A DNA stretch of 64,000 nt from contig NZ_CP053351.1 in assembly GCF_013394655.1 (NCBI RefSeq), positions 1,178,001 through 1,242,000 on the forward strand, given 5' to 3'. A program made the position numbers and the translations under genes. The DNA is from Winogradskyella schleiferi. GTDB taxonomy: Bacteria; Bacteroidota; Bacteroidia; Flavobacteriales; Flavobacteriaceae. Positions 1 to 8,781 of this stretch are shown here, in pieces. The stretch's first letter is position 1. Each line of letters opens with the position of its first letter. The notes beneath the pieces were generated by a model. It made no database searches, was not told the DNA's origin, and saw only the letters and a program-made list of their open reading frames with translations.

Positions 1-400
1 TACATCGTTTTGAAGATAGTTTAGGTAGAAATTTCTTGATACCAATAGCATCTGTGCTTTGGTCAAGATTATCTGGACTTGAAAAATCGTTTTTAAGCGA
101 ATCTGAATTGAGATGCGTTTCAGACTGCTGTAGAGATTTTGTTCCTAATGTATCTATGGCTGTGTTACGTGCAATGTTTAGAATCCAGGTGAAAAAACGT
201 CCTTTTTCAGTTGAATAGGACGCGGCGTTATTCCATGCTTTAATAAAAGTGTCTTGTGTAAGTTCGTCTGCAATAGCTCTATCATTCACAATATTGAAAA
301 TTACGCCATGTATGCTTTCTGAATACATCTCATATAATTTTTCAAATGCATTTTCATTTTTATTTTGAAATTGTTCTACTAAATTATTAAGGTTTTGCAT
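1..400 (-). CDS. ECF RNA polymerase sigma factor, 3'-truncated by window edge
   Basis: Reading the minus strand from the ATG at 400 gives 133 uninterrupted codons running off the left edge, so no stop is visible. The start MQNLNNLVEQFQNKNENAF, the region 2 core IHGVIFNIVNDRAIADELTQ and the helix GRFFTWILNIARNTAID are the sigma70 region 2 signature of ECF factors. It is strikingly similar to the sigma factor at 4044-4574 (shared GRFFTWILNIARN and STDAIGIKKF), so the two are paralogues about 4 kb apart. Region 4 lies mostly outside the window. An anti-sigma gene probably follows beyond the edge, by analogy with the second copy; that is inference. Confidence 0.9.
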   Translation of the reverse strand, partial: MQNLNNLVEQFQNKNENAFEKLYEMYSESIHGVIFNIVNDRAIADELTQDTFIKAWNNAASYSTEKGRFFTWILNIARNTAIDTLGTKSLQQSETHLNSDSLKNDFSSPDNLDQSTDAIGIKKFLPKLSSKRC

Positions 401-615
401 GGTCTATTTTATATAACTTAAAAATAACTGAGATACCAACTTGACCGTTGCTCAATTGAATAAGATATTAACTTTAATAAGTATAACTCTTATGCTGAAC
501 GAGTTACTTTCTTAGTTCAGATTAATGTAGGAAATGAATGCAACCTTTTAACTTATCATTTCTAAAAAGAGTTTAAATTTCAGTATTTTTAGCGCTAAAA
601 TCAAAACAACAAAAC

Positions 616-2762
616 ATGAAGAAAATATCCCTTACAATTATTGCTTTTATAATTTCATTTTCGTCAGCAATGGCAAATGAAGGTATGTGGTTTTTAATGC
701 ATATTGAGCGCTTGAATTATCGCGATATGCAGAAAATGGGCTTACAATTAACGCCTGAGGAAATCTACAGTGTTAACAATCAGAGTCTAAAAGATGCTAT
801 TGTGCAATTCAATGGCGGATGTACTGCAAGTATCGTTTCCAATAGCGGTTTGGTATTAACCAATCATCATTGTGGTTACGATGCTATTGCTGAATTATCT
901 ACTGCAGAACAAAACCATTTAAAAAATGGATTTTGGGCAGGTTCATTGGAAGAAGAAATGAAACCAGAAAGCCTATATGTTCGCTTTTTTGTCCGTATGG
1001 ATGACGTTTCTGAACGAATGTTGGCCCAAGTTAATGATAACATGAGCGAAAAAGAACGGGAAGCGGCTCTTAACAAAGAAATCGCCAAAATTGAACAAGA
1101 AAATAACGAAGGTGGAAAATACACCGTTTCCGTACGTTCATTTTACCAAGGCAATGAATTTTACTATTTTGTTTATGAAGATTACTCGGATGTTCGTTTA
1201 GTAGGAACACCTCCGGAAAATGTTGGTAAATATGGCGGAGACACAGACAACTGGGAATGGCCAAGACATACTGGTGATTTTTCATTGTTCAGGGTTTACG
1301 CAGATAAAGACGGACAACCAGCAGCCTATTCTGAAGACAACGTACCATTAAAAGCCAAATACCATTTGCCTGTAAATATTGATGGTGTAGAGGAAAACGA
1401 CTTTGCCATGATTTTAGGATATCCAGGTCGTACCAACCGTTGGATGCCTGCCCAAGGTGTAGAGCAAAATGTAAAATATGCATATCCTGCTTGGGTAGAA
1501 GGCTCAAAGCTAAGCATGGATATTATGAAAAAATACATGGACAAGGATGAATCCGTAAATCTAATGTACGCCTCATCTTATGCAAGTATTGCGAACTATT
1601 GGAAAAACAGAGCAGGAATGATTAAGGCACTGACCGAGCATAAGACTGTTGAAAAAAAGACCAAGATTGAAAATAAATTTGAAAAATGGGCAAATAAAAA
1701 AGATAACAAAGCCAAATACGGTAACGTCATTGAAAATATCAATAACTATTACGATTTAACCAACGAAAAAGCAAAGCAGACTAATTATTTATTAGGCTTG
1801 TTGAGATCAAGTAAGTTTTCGGTTTTGCCATACAGAATTGGTTCTGCATTTAAACAATATGCAGGTGCAGAAGAAGCGGAGCGTAAAATCTGAAACCACG
1901 ATTAGAGGCTTTTGTAGAAGATTCTTATAAAGACTTTTATTTACCATTGGAAAAGGAAGTTTTGGCCAAACAATTGGGATTATTGGCATCTAAATCCAAT
2001 TATTCCTTACCAGATTTGGTTGCAGAAGTAGGACAAAAAAATGACAATGATTTTTCTGCCTATGTTAATGCTATTTTTAACCTGAGCATTTTTACCTCCA
2101 AAGAAGGCGCATTAGCGTTTTTACACTATCCAGATGAAGCACTTTTAGAAAACGATCCCTTACTAAAATTATCGACTCAACTATTGGATAAGTATAGAGA
2201 AGTGCCAGAAGACTTAGTGCAACCAGAAAATGATTTCGAAGCGTCTTTTAGGTTATTGGTCAAAGGATTGCGCGAATCAGGATTGAGCGATATCCAATAT
2301 CCTGATGCCAACTCTACCTTAAGATTATCTTATGGAAAAGTGAGAGCTTTACCTGCAGACAAAAGAAACGATGCCGATGAAAATAATTATACCACCTTGC
2401 AAGGTATGATTAAAAAATATAAGCCAAATGATAGCGAATTTAATTTGGATCAGAGTATGTTGGATATTTATGAAAAGAAAGACTATGGTCGTTATGCCAA
2501 TGAACATGGACAATTGCCTGTAAACTTCTTAACCGATAATGACATTACTGGCGGAAATTCTGGTTCTCCTGTTGTCAATGGAAATGGCGAATTGATTGGA
2601 TTGGCTTTTGACGGAAACATCGAAGCCATGGCTGGCGATGTTATTTTTGATAAAGATTTACAACGTACCATCAATGTAGATATTAGATACGTGCTTTGGT
2701 TAATAGATAAATACTCAAACGCCAAGCATATTGTAGATGAATTGACAATTATTACCAAGTAG
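616..2762 (+). pseudogene. S46 family dipeptidyl-peptidase (DPP7-like), frameshifted
   Basis: S46 serine peptidases release dipeptides from peptide N-termini in the periplasm. The first 425 codons carry a signal peptide (MKKISLTIIAFIISF), the catalytic-His segment TNHHCGYDAI and the catalytic-Asp segment DTDNWEWPRHTGDFSLFRVY. They stop at a TGA at 1891. The rest of the family follows in another frame (from about 1890; first Met 1947) and holds the catalytic Ser in GGNSGSPVVNGNGELIG. The parts total about 716 residues, the normal family length. One extra A in the run at 1885-1888 would restore the frame (RKNLKPR). The Gly in LAFDGN, where DPP11 has Arg, suggests DPP7-type preference for hydrophobic P1 residues. 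It may be a real frameshift mutation or a homopolymer sequencing error. Confidence 0.9.
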
Positions 2763-2785
2763 TTATACGTAGCATTTAAATAATC

Positions 2786-2822
2786 AAAAAAGCGACCTAA
2801 ATTTTTAGGTCGCTTTTTTTTT
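2786..2822 (+). terminator. Rho-independent terminator of the S46 gene
   Basis: An 11-bp perfect stem (AGCGACCTAAA at 2791-2801 pairing with 2804-2814) with a 2-base loop is followed by an uninterrupted T run to 2822. The A run before the stem makes it potentially bidirectional. Confidence 0.9.
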
Positions 2823-3184
2823 ATGGGATGTACTTTAGATGGATTCAATTTGACTTTAGTATGGCATATTGCTATATATTGCCATTTTGTTTTTTCTATT
2901 CAATTATAGCTATCAGTTCAACTTTGTATAATAAAGTAGAGTCCGAATTATGAAGAGTATATTCTCACATTCTTTTACTTAACTTTGGTCAAACAATTAA
3001 TTTTTCAGCTCTTCTTTTCTCAATCTAGCAAGTGCATTGACTATACAAGAAATAGTATGTTTCCAACCTTTAAGAGCGAATTATAGTTAAAGGAAAGCGC
3101 AAAAAACTGGTATTGAACGTAGTGTGCAATAAACGATATACAAAATACGCAGAAAAAAACTAGAATTAAATTGGGATATCTTAA

Positions 3185-3218
3185 AACAAAAAACCACCAA
3201 GCTTACACCAGGTGGTTT
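3185..3218 (-). terminator. Rho-independent terminator of the sigma/anti-sigma operon
   Basis: On the minus strand, stem AAACCACC (3211-3218) pairs with GGTGGTTT (3191-3198) around a 12-base loop and is followed by a T-rich tail, about 30 bases after the anti-sigma stop. Confidence 0.8.
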
Positions 3219-3247
3219 CAATTATTTTATAACGTTATTATTAACTT

Positions 3248-4042
3248 CTACGGAGTTGCACTAACTACACCAAGCGCATAAAGCTGTTCCATAGTTGGAG
3301 ACTCGCTTCCGCCTTCTGGTTCCAAAGTAATACCGAACGCTTGACTTTCGTTCGCATTGGCAATGGTAAATATTTTATTGTCATCGGTATTGAAATCGTC
3401 AATAGTACCCAAACTTGTTGGTGTTAAAGGGTTTAATGTTAACGACCACACTTGCCAAACTTTACCATCTGGTGCGTTAGGCAAACCTTCACCATCAACA
3501 TAAATGGTGTTGTCTGCTTTGTTCCAATAGACTTTTGCAAACGATGACGCATAATCGCCTTGACCACCAAGTGGAACGGCTATAATATCTTTATCTCTAA
3601 TAACATTCAATAGATTTTTGGTCGCGGCCAAATCGGTCCTGGCATCTTCTATTTGTGTTTCAAGATATAAGTTTTCGATATCAGCCGTTTTCAATTGTTG
3701 TTCTAAATCCGTTTTCTGGTTGAGTGTCCAGAGTAAACCGCCAGCCAATAAAATGGAAGCTGCCCAACCTGTGTAGGCTATCCAATTATTTTGCTTTTTT
3801 GGTGGTAGCTCAACAACATTACTGTCATTAGTTATTTGAGGCCTTATGGCATTAAAACCCTTCGCTCTTGGCGATACGGCTGCAGTTAATTTTACTACAG
3901 CACCTTCTATTTCTAATACTTCTTGTAACAATTCTGGGTATTGTTTCAAGAGTGCATAGACCTCCTGATTTTCCTGTTCAGTCAGTCGTCCAGCTACATA
4001 TAGCTCTAGAATTCCTGATTCTATGTAGGTTTTTGTATCCAT
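3248..4042 (-). CDS. Anti-sigma factor, RskA-like C-terminal domain
   Basis: This 264-residue protein should bind and hold inactive the ECF sigma factor encoded one base upstream. The N-terminal segment (IESGILELYVAGRLTEQE, residues about 7-24) is the short helical zinc-finger-like anti-sigma start seen in Bacteroidota, here without the Cys/His zinc ligands. One transmembrane helix follows near residues 90-107 (AYTGWAASILLAGGLLWTL), then a short coiled coil, and a C-terminal RskA (anti-sigma-K) domain facing the periplasm, recognisable from DGKVWQVWSL and the Pro/Gly-rich end. The layout fits regulated release by membrane proteolysis, as for SigK/RskA, but no protease gene is adjacent. Confidence 0.9.
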   Translation of the reverse strand: MDTKTYIESGILELYVAGRLTEQENQEVYALLKQYPELLQEVLEIEGAVVKLTAAVSPRAKGFNAIRPQITNDSNVVELPPKKQNNWIAYTGWAASILLAGGLLWTLNQKTDLEQQLKTADIENLYLETQIEDARTDLAATKNLLNVIRDKDIIAVPLGGQGDYASSFAKVYWNKADNTIYVDGEGLPNAPDGKVWQVWSLTLNPLTPTSLGTIDDFNTDDNKIFTIANANESQAFGITLEPEGGSESPTMEQLYALGVVSATP

Positions 4043-4043
4043 G

Positions 4044-4574
4044 TTATAATACCATATCTCTTAACTGTTTAATACAGTTTCTGTTTCTTGTTTTCACCGT
4101 CCCAATGGGCATTTGTAATTCTTCTGAAGCTTCTTTTTGGGTAAAACCCTTAAAGTAAAGAAGTTCAATAACCGCTTTACATTTTTCACCCAATTGGGTT
4201 ACAAATTTTTTAATGCCAATGGCATCTGTGCTGTCATCTAAATTATCATGACCTGCTATTATATCTACGAAATAATCGGCGTGTAGGTTTTGTTTTGATT
4301 GCTTAAAAGCCTTAGATCGTGTTTTGTCAATAGCTGCATTGCGTGCTATATTAAGAATCCACGTAAAGAAACGTCCTTTTTTTGAAGAGTAAGTATCAGC
4401 TTTATGCCAAGCCTTTATAAAAACATCTTGCATCAATTCATCCGCAATTGCAGTATCTTTTACAATATTGTAAACCACGCCATGTATACTTTTGCTATAC
4501 ATATCATAGAGTTTTTTGAATGCAATCTCGTCCTTGGCCTGAAATTGATCCACTAGTGTATCTATATTTACCAT
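4044..4574 (-). CDS. ECF RNA polymerase sigma factor, SigK-like
   Basis: A 176-residue sigma70-family factor with region 2 (residues about 15-90, including GVVYNIVKDTAIADELMQDV and GRFFTWILNIARNAAID) and region 4 (about 115-170, with GFTQKEASEELQMPIGTVKT as the helix-turn-helix that contacts the -35 element). The gene begins at the ATG at 4574 and ends one base before its anti-sigma partner, so the two are cotranscribed and probably translationally coupled. It is a paralogue of the truncated factor at the left window edge. The RskA-type partner makes an oxidative or envelope stimulus likely, but the sequence does not show the signal. Confidence 0.95.
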   Translation of the reverse strand: MVNIDTLVDQFQAKDEIAFKKLYDMYSKSIHGVVYNIVKDTAIADELMQDVFIKAWHKADTYSSKKGRFFTWILNIARNAAIDKTRSKAFKQSKQNLHADYFVDIIAGHDNLDDSTDAIGIKKFVTQLGEKCKAVIELLYFKGFTQKEASEELQMPIGTVKTRNRNCIKQLRDMVL

Positions 4575-4663
4575 AAAAATGTCACTTAGAATTTTTTACA
4601 GTAATGGGGAAGTGAATTGCTGCAATAGTTCTAACAATTAAATTGTTATTAAGTTATAATTTG

Positions 4664-5257
4664 TTATTCTATAATACCTGCGCAACCAATCCGAGCACCA
4701 GCAGCACCAGAGGGTTGGGATTTTAAATCATCGACACCAATGTGCACTATTATGGACTTGCCTAATATATCTTTAGTCTCGTCTCCACATCCAATACACC
4801 ACTCATCTGTAGTTTTGGTGATAGTGGCACGTCCGTTGGCATTTGCGGTCATGTTGCCAATGTCTCCTTTATGGTAACCACTAGCATCTCCCCAAGCACC
4901 ATGTGGTTGTGCAGTAGGATTCCAATGACCACCTGCAGAAGTGCCATCGCTAGCAGAACAGTCGGCTTTCTCATGAATATGAATGGCGTGTTGGCCTTCT
5001 TCTAATCCAGTAACGGTGCCTACCATTGTAACCATACCATTTTTCTCTGTGAAGTTAATAGTGCCCTCTACATTGCTGTCGCTTTTAGGCGAAAGCGTAA
5101 TGCTCAGCTTTTTCTCCATTGAAGAGTCGTCCATATCTTTATCCATGTCCTCCTTCATTTCGGTATTTTCTGTAGCGTCTGTGTCTTTTTTGTTGTCTTT
5201 GCACGCTATAAAAGATAGTATCGCACAAGACAATACGAATAATTTTAAAGTTTTCAT
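4664..5257 (-). CDS. sodC: Cu/Zn superoxide dismutase family lipoprotein
   Basis: Predicted to dismutate superoxide in the periplasm or at the outer membrane. The N-terminus is a lipoprotein signal with lipobox FIAC near residue 19, followed by an acidic Asp/Glu/Met-rich linker. The SOD fold starts near residue 50. Copper ligands lie in HAIHIHEKADC, the bridging and zinc ligands in GGHWNP, HGAWGD and YHKGDIGN, the last copper ligand in IIVHIGVDD, and the active-site Arg in GARIGC. All key residues are present, so it should be active. It sits just downstream of the sigma/anti-sigma pair on the same strand, but 89 bases separate them and nothing shows they are cotranscribed. Confidence 0.92.
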   Translation of the reverse strand: MKTLKLFVLSCAILSFIACKDNKKDTDATENTEMKEDMDKDMDDSSMEKKLSITLSPKSDSNVEGTINFTEKNGMVTMVGTVTGLEEGQHAIHIHEKADCSASDGTSAGGHWNPTAQPHGAWGDASGYHKGDIGNMTANANGRATITKTTDEWCIGCGDETKDILGKSIIVHIGVDDLKSQPSGAAGARIGCAGIIE

Positions 5258-5448
5258 TTTATTGTTTTTTTCAGTTAGCTAAATGTAAGTAGATATACGC
5301 AGTTATGCAAGTAACAGAGGTATTTGTGATAATATTATTTCGATTTAAGTTAAGCCTGAATAGAATTTGAAATAAAAGTTCCAATGGTATAAAAGTTCCG
5401 ATTTTTGAACTTTAGATAATTTAATCCAATAACTATAATATGGTCTAC

Positions 5449-5462
5449 ATGACAAAAATCAT
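5449..5462. promoter_or_regulatory. FNR-type operator upstream of hemN
   Basis: Palindrome ATGACAAAAATCAT, centred at 5455.5. It shares the form ATGA-N6-TCAT with sites before ccoS and ccoI and sits exactly 33 bp from the centre of the hemN -7 box. That is about -40 from the expected transcription start, the usual place for an activating FNR/CRP dimer. Confidence 0.75.
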
Positions 5463-5484
5463 ATTTTAAGGGAAATTATAATGA

Positions 5485-5492
5485 TAATTTTG
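5485..5492 (+). promoter_or_regulatory. hemN -7 promoter box
   Basis: TAATTTTG matches the Bacteroidota -7 consensus TAnnTTTG. Transcription would begin near 5496, which favours the ATG at 5510 over the one at 5504. Confidence 0.7.
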
Positions 5493-5509
5493 ACCTATAA
5501 TTCATGGGT

Positions 5510-6874
5510 ATGAGTCAATCGTTAATAAATAAGTATAATGTAGCGGGTCCGCGATATACGAGCTATCCAACAGTGCCGTATTGGGATATGGATACCTTTT
5601 CCTTGGCGCAATGGAAAGCGTCATTGAAACGCTCGTTTGAAGAAAGTAACACTTCTGAAGGTTTAAGTCTATACATTCATCTACCGTTTTGTGAAAGTCT
5701 CTGTACATTTTGCGGATGCCATAAGCGCATTACCAAACGACACGAGGTAGAGTCGCCTTATATAAAAGCGGTTTTAAAAGAGTGGCAATTGTATTGTGAA
5801 CTATTGGAACACAAACCTAAAATTAAGGAATTGCATCTCGGCGGAGGTACACCGACTTTTTTCTCACCAGAACATCTGAATTTTTTAATTTCTGAGTTGT
5901 TAAAAGGTTCTGATTTAGCAGAAAACTATGAGTTCAGTTTTGAGGGCCATCCTAACAATACTACGGAAGCCCATTTACAGACTTTATTCGATTTAGGATT
6001 TAGACGTGTTAGCTTCGGTGTACAGGATTATAACATAAAAGTACAGATTGCGATTCACAGAATTCAACCGTTTGAAAACGTTAAACGGGTTACCGAATTG
6101 GCTCGTAAAATTGGTTATACCTCTGTGGGACACGATATTATTTTCGGTTTGCCATTTCAAACTGAAACCGATGTTATTGAAACGATCAGAAAGACAAATG
6201 CTTTAATGCCAGACCGTATCGCCTTCTACAGTTATGCGCATGTGCCTTGGATTAAAGGAAACGGCCAACGCGGATTTAATGACAACGATTTGCCATCTCC
6301 CGAATCTAAGCGTTTGCAATACGAAACAGGAAAACAACAATTGGAAGCTGCGGGTTATGTTGAAATAGGAATGGATCATTTTGCACTTAAAACCGATTCA
6401 CTTTTCAAGGCCATGGAAACCAAAACTTTGCATCGTAATTTTATGGGTTATACAGCCTCTAAAACACAAGCGATGATCGGTTTGGGCGTATCTTCAATTA
6501 GTGATAGTTGGTATGGTTTCGCTCAAAATGTGAAGTCGATTGAGGAGTATTACCATCTAATCGATGAAGGCATTATTCCTGTGTTTAAAGGCCATATTCT
6601 GAATTCGGAAGATTTAAAAATTAGAAAACACATCCTGAATCTGATGTGTAATTTTGAAACCTCATGGAAAGACGAAGGTTTAACCTTTGAAGAATTACCG
6701 GAAGTCCTCATGAAATTGAAAGAATTTGAAATTGATGGTTTACTTCAATTTGAAATAAAAGGCGTAACCGTCATGGAAAAAGGAAAACCCTTTATAAGAA
6801 ATATATGTATGGCATTCGATCTGTTATTACAACGAAAAAAGCCAAACACACAGTTGTTTTCCATGACTATATAA
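5510..6874 (+). CDS. hemN: Oxygen-independent coproporphyrinogen III oxidase (HemN)
   Basis: HemN is a radical SAM enzyme that decarboxylates coproporphyrinogen III to protoporphyrinogen IX without oxygen, supplying heme at low oxygen. The iron-sulfur motif CESLCTFCGC begins at residue 61 of this start (Cys 61, 65, 68, plus the following Cys typical of HemN). The SAM-binding LHLGGGTPTF and the N-terminal NKYNVAGPRYTSYPTVP are family hallmarks, and the length of 454 residues is normal. An ATG at 5504 adds two residues; I prefer 5510 because of the promoter position and because relatives begin with M-x-x-SLIxKYN. The FNR-type operator upstream links it to the cbb3 oxidase, which needs heme. A stress-protein gene follows without an obvious terminator. 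Confidence 0.95.
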   Translation: MSQSLINKYNVAGPRYTSYPTVPYWDMDTFSLAQWKASLKRSFEESNTSEGLSLYIHLPFCESLCTFCGCHKRITKRHEVESPYIKAVLKEWQLYCELLEHKPKIKELHLGGGTPTFFSPEHLNFLISELLKGSDLAENYEFSFEGHPNNTTEAHLQTLFDLGFRRVSFGVQDYNIKVQIAIHRIQPFENVKRVTELARKIGYTSVGHDIIFGLPFQTETDVIETIRKTNALMPDRIAFYSYAHVPWIKGNGQRGFNDNDLPSPESKRLQYETGKQQLEAAGYVEIGMDHFALKTDSLFKAMETKTLHRNFMGYTASKTQAMIGLGVSSISDSWYGFAQNVKSIEEYYHLIDEGIIPVFKGHILNSEDLKIRKHILNLMCNFETSWKDEGLTFEELPEVLMKLKEFEIDGLLQFEIKGVTVMEKGKPFIRNICMAFDLLLQRKKPNTQLFSMTI

Positions 6875-6946
6875 GTGGTTATGTCAATTTAGGCTTAAAG
6901 AATAATTTTAGAGTTAAACATCATCAACAATTTATAAACTAATAAA

Positions 6947-7780
6947 ATGAAAAAAATAATTGTACCCGTAGATTTTTCTGAGCATTCAGAATTTGCGCTT
7001 GAAGCTGCTGCGAGTTTATCGCAAAAATTTGGATCCGAACTTATCGTGTTGCATATGTTGGAATTATCTAATGCGATTATAACCTCAACCCATGAAGCAT
7101 TGAGCCAGGAAGCCGTTTTTTATTTGAAATTAGCAGAGCAAAAATTTGAGACCTTTTTAGACAAGCCTTATTTAAAAGATATTAAAGTGACGCCAATTGT
7201 TAAGCATTTTAAAGTTTGGAGCGAGGTCAATGAAGTTGCCCAAGAGCACAATGCTGACCTTATTATAATGGGTTCTCATGGTGCTAGTGGCATAAAAGAA
7301 GTACTGGTCGGTTCTAACACCGAAAAGGTGGTACGACATTCTGATATTCCGGTGTTAGTGGTTAAACATAATCCTATTTTATTCGATTTTGAAGATGTTG
7401 TTTTTGCCTGTGATTTTTCTGAGGAAGCAGTGAAACCTTATCTCAATGCAAGAGCCACGTTTGATAAACTTGATGCTAAGATCCATTTAGTTTATGTGAA
7501 CTCTCCAGATGGTAACTTTAAAAGTTCTTCAGAGATTGATAAAAAAATAGCTGATTTCTTGAAAAGAGCAGATGGTGATCTAAAAAATATGTCTAAGGTC
7601 AATGTAGTTTCAGATTATTCTATAGAAAAAGGCATTTTAAATTTTTCCAATGTTATTGGTGCGGATGTTATTGCGGTCGCCACACATGGCAGAAAAGGCT
7701 TATCTCATTTTTTTGAAGGCAGTGTTTCTGAGGATATCGCAAATCATTCTACATTACCAGTAATGACCTTTAAAATATAA
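6947..7780 (+). CDS. Universal stress protein with two UspA domains
   Basis: This 277-residue cytoplasmic protein has two UspA-like halves. Residues 1-141 begin with KKIIVPVDFSEHSEFALEAA and end with the nucleotide-binding signature MGSHGASGIKEVLVGSNTEK. Residues about 146-277 carry a weaker copy ending in ATHGRKGLSHFFEGSVSE. The G-x2-G-x9-G(S/T) pattern is kept in both, so ATP binding is likely. The gene lies 72 bases after hemN on the same strand without an intervening terminator and may be cotranscribed from the FNR-type promoter, a common arrangement for stress proteins induced at low oxygen. A strong terminator follows. Confidence 0.92.
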   Translation: MKKIIVPVDFSEHSEFALEAAASLSQKFGSELIVLHMLELSNAIITSTHEALSQEAVFYLKLAEQKFETFLDKPYLKDIKVTPIVKHFKVWSEVNEVAQEHNADLIIMGSHGASGIKEVLVGSNTEKVVRHSDIPVLVVKHNPILFDFEDVVFACDFSEEAVKPYLNARATFDKLDAKIHLVYVNSPDGNFKSSSEIDKKIADFLKRADGDLKNMSKVNVVSDYSIEKGILNFSNVIGADVIAVATHGRKGLSHFFEGSVSEDIANHSTLPVMTFKI

Positions 7781-7822
7781 GACTTGATGTAATTTGTTGG
7801 TTAGTGTTTCTATATCAAGTTG

Positions 7823-7860
7823 AAAACGTCAAGGAGTGAAATCCTTGGCGTTTTTTTTTT
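7823..7860 (+). terminator. Rho-independent terminator after the universal stress gene
   Basis: A stem of about 12 bp with one G-T pair (AAACGTCAAGGA against TCCTTGGCGTTT) and a GTGAAA-type loop is followed by ten T residues (7851-7860). Confidence 0.9.
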
Positions 7861-7864
7861 GAAA

Positions 7865-8356
7865 TTACTTCCTTGTTAAATCCCTGAATTCCCGTTCTTG
7901 TTCTGCGTTAAAATTCAGATTGGGTCTAATATCCGAAGGTGTTGGTCTAAGACTTACAAGATAAATTAAAAGTGCAGCAGAAAAAATTAAATAATATTGA
8001 TTAGAAGTCGTTAAAAATCCAACTATTCCTAAAAGGGCAGGACCTTCTATCAAAGCAATTTGTATTAATTTGGAGCTTTGATAATGCATTAATTTTTCCA
8101 TTAATGAAGATTTGGAATGTGCCTTAAATATGGTCTTTTTAAATAGATATTGACTAACTAAAGGACCAACAATTGCCAATACAGGAACGACATAAAATAA
8201 ACGGTCTTCAGTATCGGTAAAATTCATGAACTGATTTTTTGTTACATACAATACAACAATACCAAATAGAAATATTGAGGTACAAAATGCCATATGAATA
8301 ATGGTCAGATTTCTTAATATACCTTTACTTGTTTGTGGTTGATTGGTTGTGTTCAT
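7865..8356 (-). CDS. Conserved four-helix membrane protein, function unknown
   Basis: A 163-residue protein I do not recognise as a named family. Four hydrophobic segments are visible: residues about 18-40 (MAFCTSIFLFGIVVLYVT), 54-70 (YVVPVLAIVGPLVSQYL), 98-115 (LIQIALIEGPALLGIVGFL) and 120-138 (YYLIFSAALLIYLVSL). A conserved-looking cytoplasmic tail has the acidic/basic end NAEQEREFRDLTRK. It ends four bases beyond the terminator of the convergent stress-protein gene and stands alone, with a long non-coding region upstream. The Pro-Ser-Asp-Ile stretch after helix 4 is typical of small flavobacterial MFS-like or DUF proteins, but that is only an impression. Confidence 0.75.
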   Translation of the reverse strand: MNTTNQPQTSKGILRNLTIIHMAFCTSIFLFGIVVLYVTKNQFMNFTDTEDRLFYVVPVLAIVGPLVSQYLFKKTIFKAHSKSSLMEKLMHYQSSKLIQIALIEGPALLGIVGFLTTSNQYYLIFSAALLIYLVSLRPTPSDIRPNLNFNAEQEREFRDLTRK

Positions 8357-8781
8357 TTAGCAAAAAGATTATTGTTAAAGTATAAAAAAAAGACTCAAAG
8401 TTTACATGATAAAATTTTTTGGTATAGTATGTTTTCAATTTCCCGAAGGGAAAAGAATAGGTGTTAATAATATCATTTCGAATGGATTTTTTGGGAATTT
8501 ACGATAAAGCACATCGTTTTAACCGCTATAAATTTTGCCACGAATACACGAATTCACTCGTTTGATACAATAACAATTAAATAATTGACAATCTATGTCA
8601 CAAATTAAACAGACCTGTGGTTTATTCCAAAAATATGTAGACTTTCAGTCTATCGCAAATTAAGATTCGTGTATTTGTGGCAAAAAAATCATTGATTCTA
8701 TTTTTATCATGTACTTAAAAAAAAGACTAAAATATATGCATTGGAAAATTAAGTCCTTATTGAAAATTATACGTTTTACTT
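8357..8781. other. Non-coding stretch with hairpin and inverted repeat
   Basis: This AT-rich 425-bp gap holds a small perfect hairpin (TTTCCC, loop GAA, GGGAAA at 8439-8453) and a 21-bp inverted repeat pair at 8533-8553 and 8665-8685. No open reading frame or RNA gene could be supported. Promoter signals for the 8356 gene should lie at its left end, but no clear -7 box is seen. Confidence 0.6.
8533..8685. repeat. Long-range inverted repeat, 21-bp arms
   Basis: Arm 8533-8553 (contains GCCACGAATACACGAAT) is the reverse complement of arm 8665-8685 (contains ATTCGTGTATTTGTGGC) with one mismatch; the spacer is 111 bp. Similar 'cacgaattcacgaat' elements occur between genes in many Bacteroidota. 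It could be a small non-autonomous repeat; no transposase is present. Confidence 0.7.

Larger units (their letters stand above)
2763..3247. other. Gene-free stretch between convergent genes
   Basis: This 485-bp gap separates the S46 gene end from the anti-sigma gene end. It holds two rho-independent terminators listed separately (2786-2822 for the plus gene, 3185-3218 for the minus gene). Between them (about 2825-3180) I see only AT-rich sequence with no convincing reading frame, RNA gene or long repeat. Confidence 0.7.

Noticed and set aside
1880..1895. Programmed -1 frameshifting in the S46 gene
   Set aside because: No X-XXY-YYZ slippery heptamer or obvious downstream stem was found; a 1-base deletion in an A run is simpler.
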